A DNA stretch of 64,000 nucleotides from Streptomyces cellulosae (GTDB taxonomy: Bacteria > Actinomycetota > Actinomycetes > Streptomycetales > Streptomycetaceae): contig BNBH01000019.1 of NCBI GenBank assembly GCA_014655195.1, forward strand, positions 1,163 to 65,162. The letters are read 5' to 3'. The first letter of the stretch is position 1; every line of letters starts with the position of its first letter. Of the stretch, positions 25,758-34,546 are shown piece by piece. Below the pieces are notes generated by a model. That model did not search any database and was not told the DNA's origin. It saw only the letters and a list, made by a program, of their open reading frames with translations. Position numbers and translations under genes: made by a program.

Positions 25758-26245
25758 GTCCGGGGCACCGACGCGGCCAGAACCACGCACGCGAGGGCGA
25801 GAGCGAAGACCGCGCCGCGCAGCACGTTGATCGGCGGCTTCCACCAGCGCCGTCTCTGGACCGACTTCGCAGGGGCCACGTCGTGGGCCTGCACGGCAGC
25901 GATAAGGTCTTGGGTCGCCTCGGCCAGCCTGACCAGATGAACCCTGCTGGGCATGTAGCCATCGGGGAGGCCGCCCGAACAGAGCTGCTGCGCACGGAGC
26001 AGGGCTGGCTCTTGCGAAGGCGTCAGAGCTCCGAGCTGGCTGACGTGTCCTCGCAGCCGCAGTGCGAGGTCCTCCACATCGGCGGCAGTATCGGGTAACG
26101 GCGAGTCCTCCCCCAGCACGAGCGCCAGCGTTTCCGTCGCCGAGGCCGCCGGGTCCCGTCGCAGGATGGGCTCACCAAGGGCGTGGCTTCTCCTTCCGTG
26201 ATCACTGAGTTGGCACGCCCGGCGAAGGGCCAGCGAGGGACGCAT
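25754..26245 (-). CDS. DUF6415-type protein
   Basis: A 163-residue protein. ATG 26245 has AGGAG at seven bases, and the much longer open frame through it is a GC-driven artefact. The centre (ETLALVLGED, then DVEDLALRLRGHVSQLG and RVHLVRLAEATQDLIAAVQ) fits the Streptomyces DUF6415 family, found near natural-product genes with unknown function. A C-terminal hydrophobic segment (GAVFALALACVVLAA) suggests membrane attachment. It is divergent from the HTH/TPR gene. Confidence 0.65.
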   Translation of the reverse strand: MRPSLALRRACQLSDHGRRSHALGEPILRRDPAASATETLALVLGEDSPLPDTAADVEDLALRLRGHVSQLGALTPSQEPALLRAQQLCSGGLPDGYMPSRVHLVRLAEATQDLIAAVQAHDVAPAKSVQRRRWWKPPINVLRGAVFALALACVVLAASVPRT

Positions 26246-26434
26246 GACGCAACTCCTAGGTGAATCAAGCCAACTTGAGCGAGGAACGCTGTGCACCGCA
26301 GGCAACTGACGTGCAAGGTGAGTGATCCTGCGGCTACGTTGAGCGAACCGCGAATCCCTGTCAGGGGGTATGCCTACGCGGCCCTCAAGGCCGTCAAAGG
26401 CGTCAAAGATCATTTCGGAACCGAGGGGCAGTAC

Positions 26435-27823
26435 ATGGCCCGTGAGAGAAACGTCGCCCTTGCCGCGCTCCTGCGCGAAGCGGGCTGGTCCCAGCCCCAA
26501 GCAGCCGTCGCGGTCGCTCGCGTTGCCGCGGAGAGCGGTGTACGCGAACTGGAGGCCATTTCCCGCTCCCACATCGCCATGTGGGTCCAGGGCACGAAGC
26601 CCAGTGGACGAGCGCCTCATATCCTGCGTGAGACGCTGTCCCGCAGGCTCGGCCGACGCCTCACCCTCGCTGACCTCGGACTGGAAGATGGGCCGACAGG
26701 ATCCACTGACAGTAGTTCTGACTGGAGCGTCGACCCTCTGACCGTGCTGGCCGAGCTGGGAAGCGACGATCTGGACATGCACCGACGCAAGCTGTTGGCT
26801 ACCACCGCGTACTCGGCCGCCGGCCTCGTCCTGCCTGCCGCTCCATGGTGGGCAGCCGCCCCGGCCGCGGCGGCCTCGCGCCCTGCAGTTTCCTCCCGGC
26901 TGGTGACTCAGGCTGACATCGACGATGTCCGCAAACTGACCACCTTCTACTCCGCGAGGGACCAGCAGCGCGGTGGAGCCTCGGGGCGCTCGGCCCTGGC
27001 CGGCCATCTTCGCGACGAAGCGGTGCCGCTCCTGGGCAGCAGGTTCCGAACGGAACAGCACCGCCGGGATACGTACTCGGCCGTGGCAGAGATGACCTAC
27101 CTCGCAGGCTGGATGGCCTTCGACGCCTCCGAGCATCGGACCGCCCAGCGCTACCTCACCCTCGCCGCACGCATTGCGGCCGAAGCCGCAGACGGACCGC
27201 TGGGCGGCCACATCCTGCGTGCCCTCGCCCATCAAGCAGTCGACCTCGGGCACCCACGCAGAGCGCTCGACCTGGCCGATGCCTCCATGTCCCGCACCCA
27301 CTACGGCCAGGCCAGCTCGCGGGAGAAGGCCCTGCTCGCGGTAGTCCATGCCCGCGCCCTGGCCGCCGGCGGCGACCGCCGCGGCACTCTCGCGGCCATC
27401 AGTCGCGCGGAGAGGGACCTCGCACGTGCCGATAACGAAGGTGCCCCCGACCGCGTCAGCTTCTTCCAGGAAGCCTCCCTCGCCCACGAGACTGCGTGTG
27501 CCTTGCGGGACCTGGGAAATCCTCTCGACGCGGAGTTGCATTTCCAGCGCAGCGTCGCCACCCGCCGACGGCAGCAGTATGCCCGTACCCACAGTGTGAC
27601 CCTCGGCTACCTCGGTGCTGTCCAGGTCCAGCAGGGACGCCTCGATGAGGCATGTGGTACCTGGGGACAAGCACTGGACGCCATGGCTGGCGTCCAGTCC
27701 GGCCGCGCCCGCGACGTCATCGTCCGCATGCAGAGCGACCTCTCGCCTGTGCGGCAACGTGGTGGCCGCCACGTCGCCGAACTGGACCGCCGGGCGCGGG
27801 AAATGCTGCGCGCCATAGGCTGA
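26435..27823 (+). CDS. HTH regulator with tetratricopeptide-like repeats
   Basis: A 462-residue protein starting at ATG 26435 (GAGGGG upstream). The N-terminal ~95 residues form an HTH (LLREAGWSQPQAAVAVARVA). A hydrophobic Ala-rich linker follows, then helical TPR-like repeats (EMTYLAGWMAFDASEHRTAQ, HILRALAHQAVDLGHPRRAL, LLAVVHARALAAGGDRRGTL). This is the NsdA-like type of Streptomyces regulator that influences development and antibiotic production. Divergent from the DUF6415 operon, with 189 bases between for promoters. Confidence 0.75.
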   Translation: MARERNVALAALLREAGWSQPQAAVAVARVAAESGVRELEAISRSHIAMWVQGTKPSGRAPHILRETLSRRLGRRLTLADLGLEDGPTGSTDSSSDWSVDPLTVLAELGSDDLDMHRRKLLATTAYSAAGLVLPAAPWWAAAPAAAASRPAVSSRLVTQADIDDVRKLTTFYSARDQQRGGASGRSALAGHLRDEAVPLLGSRFRTEQHRRDTYSAVAEMTYLAGWMAFDASEHRTAQRYLTLAARIAAEAADGPLGGHILRALAHQAVDLGHPRRALDLADASMSRTHYGQASSREKALLAVVHARALAAGGDRRGTLAAISRAERDLARADNEGAPDRVSFFQEASLAHETACALRDLGNPLDAELHFQRSVATRRRQQYARTHSVTLGYLGAVQVQQGRLDEACGTWGQALDAMAGVQSGRARDVIVRMQSDLSPVRQRGGRHVAELDRRAREMLRAIG

Positions 27824-27895
27824 CCACAGGGCACGTCCGCAGCTATTGACGGCAGCTGCTGAACACGCGACCCCGTTAGAGAGGAACGAGCGCCG

Positions 27896-28396
27896 ATGGC
27901 AACGTACGAGGTCGAATCGATCGCAACGGTGGTCGGGGGCCACACCCGCGTTCAGGACGATTACCAGGGCGGAGTCGAGTCGGTCATCCGACTCAACGAG
28001 GCGTACCCCCTTGAGACGCTGCAGGGAATCGAAGAGTTTTCCCACCTGACGGTGACCTGGCTCTTCCACCTGGCGCGACCGGAAGACGTCCAGCTCCACG
28101 CACGCAGCCCCCGCGGGAATCCGGACTGGCCGTCGACCGGTACCTTCGTCCACCGCAACCATCGGCGTCCCAATCAACTGGCGATCAGCTACCCGCGGCT
28201 GCTCAAGGTCGAGGGGCGGGACCTGTTGGTCACCGATCTCGACGCTGTAGACGGAACGCCCGTGATCGACTTGGCACCGTACTTCGAACAGATGGGGCCT
28301 CGTGGCCCGATCCGTCAGCCCGCCTGGCCCGGCGAGATGCTCGAACCGAATTACTGGGCGAAGGCAAGCGAACGGCCCTCGGAGCGCCCTGTGTGA
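27896..28396 (+). CDS. TsaA/TrmO family tRNA methyltransferase-like protein
   Basis: A 166-residue TrmO/TsaA domain protein; the family methylates N6-threonylcarbamoyladenosine at tRNA position 37. Typical signatures are HRRPNQLAIS, VTDLDAVDGTPVIDLAPYF and LEPNYWAK. It is a single-domain short form, and the first residues MATYEVESIATVVGG fit the conserved N-terminal strand. Ordinary single gene with GAGAGGAACGAG upstream. Confidence 0.85.
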   Translation: MATYEVESIATVVGGHTRVQDDYQGGVESVIRLNEAYPLETLQGIEEFSHLTVTWLFHLARPEDVQLHARSPRGNPDWPSTGTFVHRNHRRPNQLAISYPRLLKVEGRDLLVTDLDAVDGTPVIDLAPYFEQMGPRGPIRQPAWPGEMLEPNYWAKASERPSERPV

Positions 28397-28458
28397 CAGA
28401 AGCGACTGAGCTGCCCGGCTTGCCATTTGCATCGTCGGCAACCAACTGGAGGTCTGGC

Positions 28459-28968
28459 TCAAGCTGCAGCCCTCGCGTCTTGGAACTCACACCACGTCTC
28501 CTCGCCGCTGCTCTCCCATGCGTCTGAGATCGCATCGACCAGCCGGATCCCGCGCCCCGATTCACCGTCGGGTCCGGCTTCCTTGAGCACAGCGGGCGCC
28601 GGGTTGTGGTCGGTTACCGAGACACGCACCACGTCGACGCCCACCGTGATGCGGAGCACGACTTCGCCCTCACCGTGGACTACGGCGTTGGTGACCAGCT
28701 CCGAGACGGCCAGTACGACGAGCCCCGCCACCGGCTCCGAAACACGGCACCGCCGCAGGAACGCCCTGGCTATGCGCCGCATCTCCCCGACCTTCGCGAG
28801 GTCGGGGAGAAGGGCCGCCTGACAGGCATGGGATGCCGCCGGTACCTCTGCCCTCGCCCATGCGCCGGGCTCATCTTCCTGAACCGGCCTGACGCATGAC
28901 ACGCCTGCTGTAGCCGCACAGCTACGGATGCCCCCGCCGGGCGGGGCCGCCTCTTGGAGCCTGGTCAT
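28459..28968 (-). CDS. ATP-binding anti-sigma-factor-like protein
   Basis: A 169-residue HATPase of the RsbW-like Streptomyces family. The N-box SELVTNAVVHG, then VRVSVTDHNP and the G-box GRGIRLVDAIS, are visible. Such proteins are serine/threonine kinases or anti-sigma factors that often partner an HTH regulator; the next gene on the other strand is one (29028). The start is not certain: GTG and ATG codons are available. Confidence 0.85.
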   Translation of the reverse strand: MTRLQEAAPPGGGIRSCAATAGVSCVRPVQEDEPGAWARAEVPAASHACQAALLPDLAKVGEMRRIARAFLRRCRVSEPVAGLVVLAVSELVTNAVVHGEGEVVLRITVGVDVVRVSVTDHNPAPAVLKEAGPDGESGRGIRLVDAISDAWESSGEETWCEFQDARAAA

Positions 28969-29027
28969 GTCGGCTATGGCACCGCGCGGCGACGCCGTCG
29001 ACCAGGGGAATCCAGAGGGGGAAAATT

Positions 29028-30341
29028 ATGTCAAGGGGGAAACTGCAGGGGGGAATTGAGGCCATGATTGGATTCCGCCCACCAACAGAGGTCACACTCA
29101 TGCCAGACCCGTTCGCCGACCTGCTCCTCCGGCTTCGGCAGGAGGCGGGCCGGACTCAGGAGGAGCAGGCGGAGGCGATCAACGCTGTCTCCGGCCGGGA
29201 CACAATGACCCGCCGAGAGATCAGCCGTTATGAGAACTTCGAGAACATTCCTACCAACCACACGATCGGCCACATCGCGGCGGCCTGCGGTGTCCCCTTC
29301 GAGGAACTACAGCGAGAGGCCAAGGCCGCCCGCGCTCGGAAGAGAAAGGGGCATGCTGATGCAGGGGAGGAGCAAGACGCCGTGAAGCGTCGCACCCTCC
29401 TGGGTAGCGCCACCATCGGCGTGAGCGTGGCCGCCGAGCCCTGGGGGCGCCTCGCCTTCGCCCTCAGCAAGGGGGCCAAGATCGATTCGCCCGCTGCCGC
29501 CGCGCTCATCGACCGAGCCGCTGAACTGCACGTCCAGGAACTCAACCTCAGCGCGCGGCGGCTACAAAAAACGGTCGAGTCGCATCTTGACGCGATCACT
29601 GCGGCCCTGCCTCGTGCAGGCGATCACGAAGGCGCTCTCACCATCGCCGCCGGAGAAACCGCCGCTCTGGCCGGTTGGGTGGCCTGGGACCTGGGGGAGC
29701 ACGACAAAGCCAACGCCTACTACAAAGTCACGTCGCAGTGCGCGGCGGCTGCCGGGCATCCTCCACTCCGAGCCCTGGCCCTGACCTACAGCAGCTACGG
29801 CGCTTTGACGCCAAAGGCGAAGATGGAGTTCCTCTCCCAAGCCGCCAACGACGTGCGCGGCCACGGTAACGCTACTGCTGCCGCCTGGGTTCTCGGTAGA
29901 CATGCGGAAGAAGCTGCGGCGGCCGGCGACGAGGTGGGGGCGCTCCGGGCGTTAGACCGAGCGCGCTTCGCTTACGATTTCGCGGACCACGCCAGCGAGC
30001 AGGCATGGGTCAGGTTCGTGACCCCATACCGCATGGACTCGTTGGCCCTGTCCGTGTACGGCCAGCTGAGGCGTCCCGAGCTCACGTCCACAGCTGATAC
30101 CGCGGTCGACCGCCTCGGAGACGGACTACCGGACGGGGGCGTCGTGGTCCTCGGTGATCTCGCTTCGGCCCTACTGCGTGGGGGTGACGTCGACCAAGGC
30201 GTCTACGTGGCACGCCAGTTTGCTGCGGCGGCACAGGCCAAGCCCAACACCATGGGCAAGGAGCGGGCGGCGGCTATTGCAGCGTTGCTTCCTGACAGCG
30301 AACACGAACTTGCCGTTCATTTCCGGCGGTTCGCATCCTGA
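29028..30341 (+). CDS. HTH XRE-family regulator with TPR-like C-terminal region
   Basis: A 437-residue regulator with an XRE HTH (LLLRLRQEAGRTQEEQAEA, then MTRREISRYENFENIPTNHT) and a helical repeat region. ATG 29028 is preceded by GAGGGGGAAAATT; ATG 29100 is an alternative start. Related in plan to the gene at 26435. The two regulators flank TrmO and the ATPase gene. Confidence 0.8.
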   Translation: MSRGKLQGGIEAMIGFRPPTEVTLMPDPFADLLLRLRQEAGRTQEEQAEAINAVSGRDTMTRREISRYENFENIPTNHTIGHIAAACGVPFEELQREAKAARARKRKGHADAGEEQDAVKRRTLLGSATIGVSVAAEPWGRLAFALSKGAKIDSPAAAALIDRAAELHVQELNLSARRLQKTVESHLDAITAALPRAGDHEGALTIAAGETAALAGWVAWDLGEHDKANAYYKVTSQCAAAAGHPPLRALALTYSSYGALTPKAKMEFLSQAANDVRGHGNATAAAWVLGRHAEEAAAAGDEVGALRALDRARFAYDFADHASEQAWVRFVTPYRMDSLALSVYGQLRRPELTSTADTAVDRLGDGLPDGGVVVLGDLASALLRGGDVDQGVYVARQFAAAAQAKPNTMGKERAAAIAALLPDSEHELAVHFRRFAS

Positions 30342-30406
30342 TCCACCTCGGGTGGCACGCGGCACGCCCAGGGCGCCAACGCCGCCGACGCCCGGCCCGT
30401 GGCTCC

Positions 30407-30733
30407 TCAGTCCGATTCCGTCTCCTCGAAGACCCAGGACAGGTACGCCTCCGACCCGCCGGTTACGGGCAGAGTGATCCATTGGGGGACGTCGTACGAG
30501 TGCTTCTCGTGCACCCACGCTTCTAGCGCGGGTAGACGGTCCGTCGTAGTCATATACGAGATGCGCCACTCCCGCGCCGCCTCGACCTTCCCCTTCCACC
30601 AGTAGAAGGCGGTGATTGGCGCATCAATGTGAACTCCCGCTGCAAGCTTGCTCTCGACCGCACCTCGGGCCAGCATCGTCGCCTGCCCCTCGTCGTCGCT
30701 GGTCGTCTGCGCAATCACAATATCGTGGGCCAT
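30407..30733 (-). CDS. cutA: CutA-type divalent cation tolerance protein
   Basis: A 108-residue CutA1 protein, a small trimeric protein linked to metal tolerance. The start ATG 30733 gives MAHDIVIAQTTSDDEG; longer frames are unsupported. AGVHIDAPITAFYWWKGKVE, the RISYMTTTDRLPALEAWV helix and YDVPQWITLPVTGGSEAYLSWV are the family core. Confidence 0.9.
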   Translation of the reverse strand: MAHDIVIAQTTSDDEGQATMLARGAVESKLAAGVHIDAPITAFYWWKGKVEAAREWRISYMTTTDRLPALEAWVHEKHSYDVPQWITLPVTGGSEAYLSWVFEETESD

Positions 30734-30817
30734 GCAACTACCTCTCCAGCTTGGGTACCGCGACCCTACCCAGCCGTCCAGGGCACACCGAAAGCTGGTA
30801 GCCACCCCTCAAGGCGA

Positions 30818-30825
30818 GTGAGGCT
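30818..30825. repeat. Target-site duplication, left copy
   Basis: GTGAGGCT immediately outside the left inverted repeat of the IS256-family element, identical to 32244-32251. Confidence 0.85.
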
Positions 30826-32243
30826 GGTCGTGTCCCTTGACGTGGTGTAGGCGATCAATCGTCGGTCGTGTTGGTGGTGTTGGGTAGTGCGGGGGCGCTT
30901 TCGCCGGGCTCGGTGGGGTAGATCTGGTCCATGCTGCCTTCGGGTAGGTAGCGGCGGGGGAAGGCGATCCACTCGTCGTGCATCTCGAAGAGCACGGCGG
31001 TGACCAGCCGCAGGAGCGCGTCGTCGTTGGGGAAGACCTGGACGACATCGACGCGGCGTTTGATCTCGCGGTTTATCCGCTCCAGCGGGTTCGTGGACTG
31101 AATCTTCTTCCAGTGCCGTTCCGGGAAGGCGGCGAAGGCGGTGAGGTCGTCCTTGGCGTCCAGGAGCATCTGCTTGACCTGAGGAAACTGTGCGCCAAGC
31201 ATGTCGGCGACCGTGTCGAGCTGGTTGCGGACGGCGTCCTGGTCGGGCTGGGCGAAGATGGTGCGGATGGTCGCGGCGACCATTTCCGCGGCGTCCTTGG
31301 GGATCACGCCGAAGACATTGCGCAGGAAATGAACCCGGCAGCGCTGGTAGGCCGCGCCGATCATGACCTTGCGGATCGCCTTGACCAGGCCCGAGTGGTG
31401 ATCGCCGAGTACGAGTCGGACACCGCCCAGGCCGCGTTCGCGCAGGTGACGCAGGAACTGGGTCCAGAACACCTCGGTCTCGCTGTCGCCGACCATCACT
31501 CCCAGCACCTCGCGGCCGCCGTCCTCGGTGATGCCGGTGGCGATCACCACGGCCCGCGAGACGATCTGGTGCGCGACCCGTGCCTTGCAGTAGGTCGCAT
31601 CGAGGTAGACGTAGGGGAAGCGGGTGTGGTCCAGGGGCCGGCCGCGGAACGCGGTCAGCTGGGTGTCCAGGTCCGCGCAGATGCGTGAGACCTCGCTCTT
31701 GGAGATCCCGCTGTCCGCTCCCAGTGCCTTGACCAGGTCGTCGACCGAGCGGGTGGACACGCCGTGGACGTACGCCTCCATGATGACGGCGAACAGAGCC
31801 TGGTCGATGCGGCGGCGACGCTCTAGCAGGCTCGGGAAGAAGCTGCCCGAGCGCAGCTTGGGTATGGCCAGGTCCAGGTCACCGGCCTGCGTAGTCAGCG
31901 TCTTGTCGCGGTGCCCGTTGCGCAGCGCGGTGCGTGTCTCGGTGTGCTCATTCCACTCCGCACCGATCCTCGACGTCGCCTCGGCCTCGATCAGCTCCTG
32001 GAGCATCCGCTCGGCCACGGACCGGACGAGTTCGAGTCCGTCCGCCGAACGCAGTGACTCCAGCAGCCGAAGTAAGTCATGCTGGGACAGGGCCATCATG
32101 CACCTCCTGGTTGAACTGGCCGTTTACCAGGGAGAGTTGCATGGTGGCCCGCCTGCCGGGCAGGGAGCGGAATCCCTATCGACACACGCCCCGGGGCGTA
32201 CGCCCCAACGTTGATCGGCTACACCACGAAGCGGGACGCCATC
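30826..32243. mobile_element. IS256-family insertion sequence, complete
   Basis: A 1418-bp element. Imperfect 33-bp terminal inverted repeats (30826-30858 and 32211-32243) match at 25 of 33 positions and end with CGTGGTGTAG-x-CGATCAA. Both flanks carry GTGAGGCT, an 8-bp target duplication. It encodes one transposase of 414 residues on the minus strand. The intact ends, duplication and open frame suggest recent movement. It sits between cutA and the 32.2-33.1 kb stretch without disrupting an obvious gene. Confidence 0.92.
30855..32099 (-). CDS. IS256-family transposase (mutator type)
   Basis: A 414-residue DDE transposase. N-terminal MLQELIEAEATSRIGAEWNE with TRTALRNGHRDKTLTT is typical. The catalytic carboxylates are the Asp in YLDATYCK, the Asp in LVLGDHHSGL and the Glu in STNPLERINREIKRR. 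All core motifs are intact, so it should be active. A second ATG at 32096 may be the true start. Confidence 0.95.
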   Translation of the reverse strand: MMALSQHDLLRLLESLRSADGLELVRSVAERMLQELIEAEATSRIGAEWNEHTETRTALRNGHRDKTLTTQAGDLDLAIPKLRSGSFFPSLLERRRRIDQALFAVIMEAYVHGVSTRSVDDLVKALGADSGISKSEVSRICADLDTQLTAFRGRPLDHTRFPYVYLDATYCKARVAHQIVSRAVVIATGITEDGGREVLGVMVGDSETEVFWTQFLRHLRERGLGGVRLVLGDHHSGLVKAIRKVMIGAAYQRCRVHFLRNVFGVIPKDAAEMVAATIRTIFAQPDQDAVRNQLDTVADMLGAQFPQVKQMLLDAKDDLTAFAAFPERHWKKIQSTNPLERINREIKRRVDVVQVFPNDDALLRLVTAVLFEMHDEWIAFPRRYLPEGSMDQIYPTEPGESAPALPNTTNTTDD

Positions 32244-32251
32244 GTGAGGCT
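32244..32251. repeat. Target-site duplication, right copy
   Basis: GTGAGGCT immediately outside the right inverted repeat, identical to the left copy. Confidence 0.85.
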
Positions 32252-33112
32252 CAACCACGACCTGTACTAGTCAGGTGCCGGTGGCGTGTCGCTTAGGCAC
32301 CGCAGCGGCAGGAGGTCGTGCGGCTGCATGATGCAGGCGCCGGGGCTCGTGCGCTTCACAAGCCCACGACAGGAGGACTTGCTGGCTGTCGGCGGCTATT
32401 CGCTCACGGCAGACGAGAAATAGGACCACAGGACTGGATACCTCCGTCCGGACCATGTCAACGTACAACGTCCCGGAAAACACCAGGCCAGGATGTGCAG
32501 ATGGTCCACTGCGGCCCGGGTTGCGAAATGCCTTGGAATCCTGCACCCGTGTGACTGCCTTGCTGGCAGGGCTCCTACTTGGGGAGGTCCGCCTGTCTGA
32601 CCCCGCTATGCGATCCGCTCGCTTCACTGCACCCGCTCCTTATACCCGCGGCGCGTCTGAACGCCTGGTACAGCCAGGCAGCCAGCGACTACGGGACCGT
32701 CTCCGTCGGGCTGTGCGTCTGCTTTTGCGTGGCCGGCCTGTTCGGCGAGGACCTGTTGCAGCGTGGCTATCGCAGCGTCAGTGCCGCCCTCGTATACCTT
32801 GCGGCACGTCTTGGCGCCGCAACATGGCAAATGGCACACGCCATCAGGACGAGCGCCTCGCTGCGCGGAATCTCGACCGCCTCACCGATGACGGTCCGCT
32901 GGTGCTCGCCACGGACGGCGCGCACCTGGTTGGGCGTCGACTGGCCCTGGCTGCGGCGAGCCTAAGCAGATGCCGTCTTCGTGATGCGGTGCGCAACATA
33001 GACGACGATCGCCGGTTGGCAAAACCGGCGATCGTGAGGTTCCTTGAGGATTCGCATGCGCGGCTGTGCTTGGCGGCGGAGCTGCAGCGAACTCAGCAGC
33101 TCGTGAAACGGA
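32252..33112. other. Stretch without a convincing gene between the IS and the integrase
   Basis: Open frames here give no recognisable protein and have irregular codon use. The sequence may be decayed gene material. The only clear structure is the long hairpin at 33006-33034. Confidence 0.5.
33006..33034. terminator. Long perfect hairpin before the integrase gene
   Basis: Twelve-base arms CGATCGCCGGTT and AACCGGCGATCG with loop GGCAA. No T-run follows, as is common for Streptomyces terminators. Its place about 80 bases before the integrase start also allows a recombinase-binding or regulatory role. Confidence 0.55.
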
Positions 33113-34381
33113 ATGGCACTGGTCTGGTGCCAGCCAGATGATCCGGCGCCCTGCTGGTGCAGGTCCACCTTGAAGGAGAGTGAGTACCCCCTGTCCGTTC
33201 CGATCAAGAAGCTTCCACCCAACTCCAAGGGGCAGGTGCGCTACCGGTTCGTAGTCGACGTAGGCATCGACCCTGCGACCGGGAGGCGCAAACAGCTGAC
33301 TCGTACGTTCGCCACGCTCAAGGAGGCGAAGGCTGAGTACGCGCGCATCACCAACCGCCGCGAGGAAGGGACGTTCGTACCGCCCAACCAGATAAATGTA
33401 AATGAGTGGCTTGATCAGTGGCTGGCCATGAAGGCAGAGGATCTGGAAGAGACCACTATCTACAACTATCGGGTTACCCTCGATCGAGTTCGGGGGAGGC
33501 TGGGGCGCATCCGGCTTCAGGAACTCACCGAGGAAGATGTGGAAGACTGGATGCACTGGGCGTTGAAGCATGGGCGGGTGCGCGGTGGTAAAGCAGGCAC
33601 TCCGCTCGGAGTGACCAGCGTGGAAATGAGTCTCGCTCGATTGAAGGATGCCCTGAATCGAGCCGTTACGCGTCGGCTAGTAACCATGAATGTGGCCCAG
33701 CATGTGACTATTCCGCGTAGGGCACGCAAAGAGGAGCGAAAGAAGAAGCAGGAGGTGAAGCCGTGGAACGTCCAGGAGATCCAGACGTTCATTCACGGTG
33801 TCCGGAAAGAACGGCTCTACGCTGCCCTCTTGCTGTCCCTCATGGGTCTACGTCCGGCTGAAGTCTGCGGACTCCGATGGGAAGACGTGGACTTGGAGGC
33901 CGCCACGATCACCATAGCCAACACGCGGACGATGATGGGGAATCGGTACGTTGTGGAGAAGGACACCAAATCCCTGGCTGGGGAACGGGATCTTCCTTTG
34001 CCGGCACCGGTGCTGGCTGCCCTCAAGTCGTTCAGGGCTCTCCAAGCCAAGGAGAAGCTCGTCCTCGGTGAGGCTTACTCGGACTCCGGATACGTGGTGG
34101 TGCACGAGACTGGGGAAGCCTTCACGATCAAGCAGCTCCGCAGACGCGCTTACCGGCTCATGGAGATCCTTGAACTCCGCAGAGTGCGCCTCTACGACGC
34201 TCGCTCCTCCTGCCTCACATACCTCGCCAACAAAGGCGTGCCGGATCACATCCTTGCCCGGTGGGCTGGACACACGAACGTCAAGACCACCAAGAAGTGG
34301 TATGTGAAGCCGGACGTGGAGGACCTCCGCGGAGCCGCCACAACGTGGGACGGCCTGCACGGTGCTGCGACGGAGGGGTAA
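33113..34381 (+). CDS. int: Tyrosine recombinase / integrase of an integrative element
   Basis: A 422-residue integrase. The core-binding domain runs from NVNEWLDQWLAMKAEDLEET to GVTSVEMSLARLKDALN. The catalytic domain shows Arg in SLMGLRPAEV, a Lys in EKDTKSLAGER, YDARSSCLTYLA in place of HxxRH (first His to Tyr and the following His to Ser), WAGHTNVKTTKKWY with the Tyr nucleophile near 395. The start is unsure: ATG 33113 has a weak ribosome site, while the best AAGGAG is at about 33174, just before a GTG (33180) in another frame; a single-base change in the C5 run at 33187 would join that start to LSVPIKKLP. It probably mobilises the segment carrying the Gabija-type genes. Confidence 0.85.
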   Translation: MALVWCQPDDPAPCWCRSTLKESEYPLSVPIKKLPPNSKGQVRYRFVVDVGIDPATGRRKQLTRTFATLKEAKAEYARITNRREEGTFVPPNQINVNEWLDQWLAMKAEDLEETTIYNYRVTLDRVRGRLGRIRLQELTEEDVEDWMHWALKHGRVRGGKAGTPLGVTSVEMSLARLKDALNRAVTRRLVTMNVAQHVTIPRRARKEERKKKQEVKPWNVQEIQTFIHGVRKERLYAALLLSLMGLRPAEVCGLRWEDVDLEAATITIANTRTMMGNRYVVEKDTKSLAGERDLPLPAPVLAALKSFRALQAKEKLVLGEAYSDSGYVVVHETGEAFTIKQLRRRAYRLMEILELRRVRLYDARSSCLTYLANKGVPDHILARWAGHTNVKTTKKWYVKPDVEDLRGAATTWDGLHGAATEG

Positions 34382-34442
34382 GCGTGACTCAGGCGGCCTG
34401 CCGATTGAGCGACCTGCCCAGCAGTATGGCAGTCAAAATCGA

Positions 34443-34535
34443 GGTGACCCGGAGGCCGGCTGCTGGCTGTGGACCAGCGGGGGCCGGGGCGGCTATCGCG
34501 CAGGCGGGAACGCAAATCGGGCGACCTTCGGTCCT
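34443..34535 (+). pseudogene. Possible HNH endonuclease remnant
   Basis: A short run in one frame, GDPEAGCWLWTSGGRGGYR, matches the DPxTGCWLWTGxxxxxGY hallmark of small actinobacterial/phage HNH proteins. Neither a proper start nor the HNH catalytic part follows, and the neighbouring ATG (34426) is in another frame, so it is best read as a decayed fragment. Its position between integrase and helicase fits a mobile element boundary. Confidence 0.35.
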
Positions 34536-34546
34536 GCGCGAGGTGT

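Noticed and set aside
25754..28462. A 902-codon open frame on the minus strand
   Set aside because: Only the last 163 codons (from 26245) look like a gene; the rest is antisense to the HTH/TPR and TrmO genes and arises from high GC.
32455..33141. A 228-codon frame before the integrase
   Set aside because: No ribosome site or recognised domain, and irregular codon use; probably decayed DNA.
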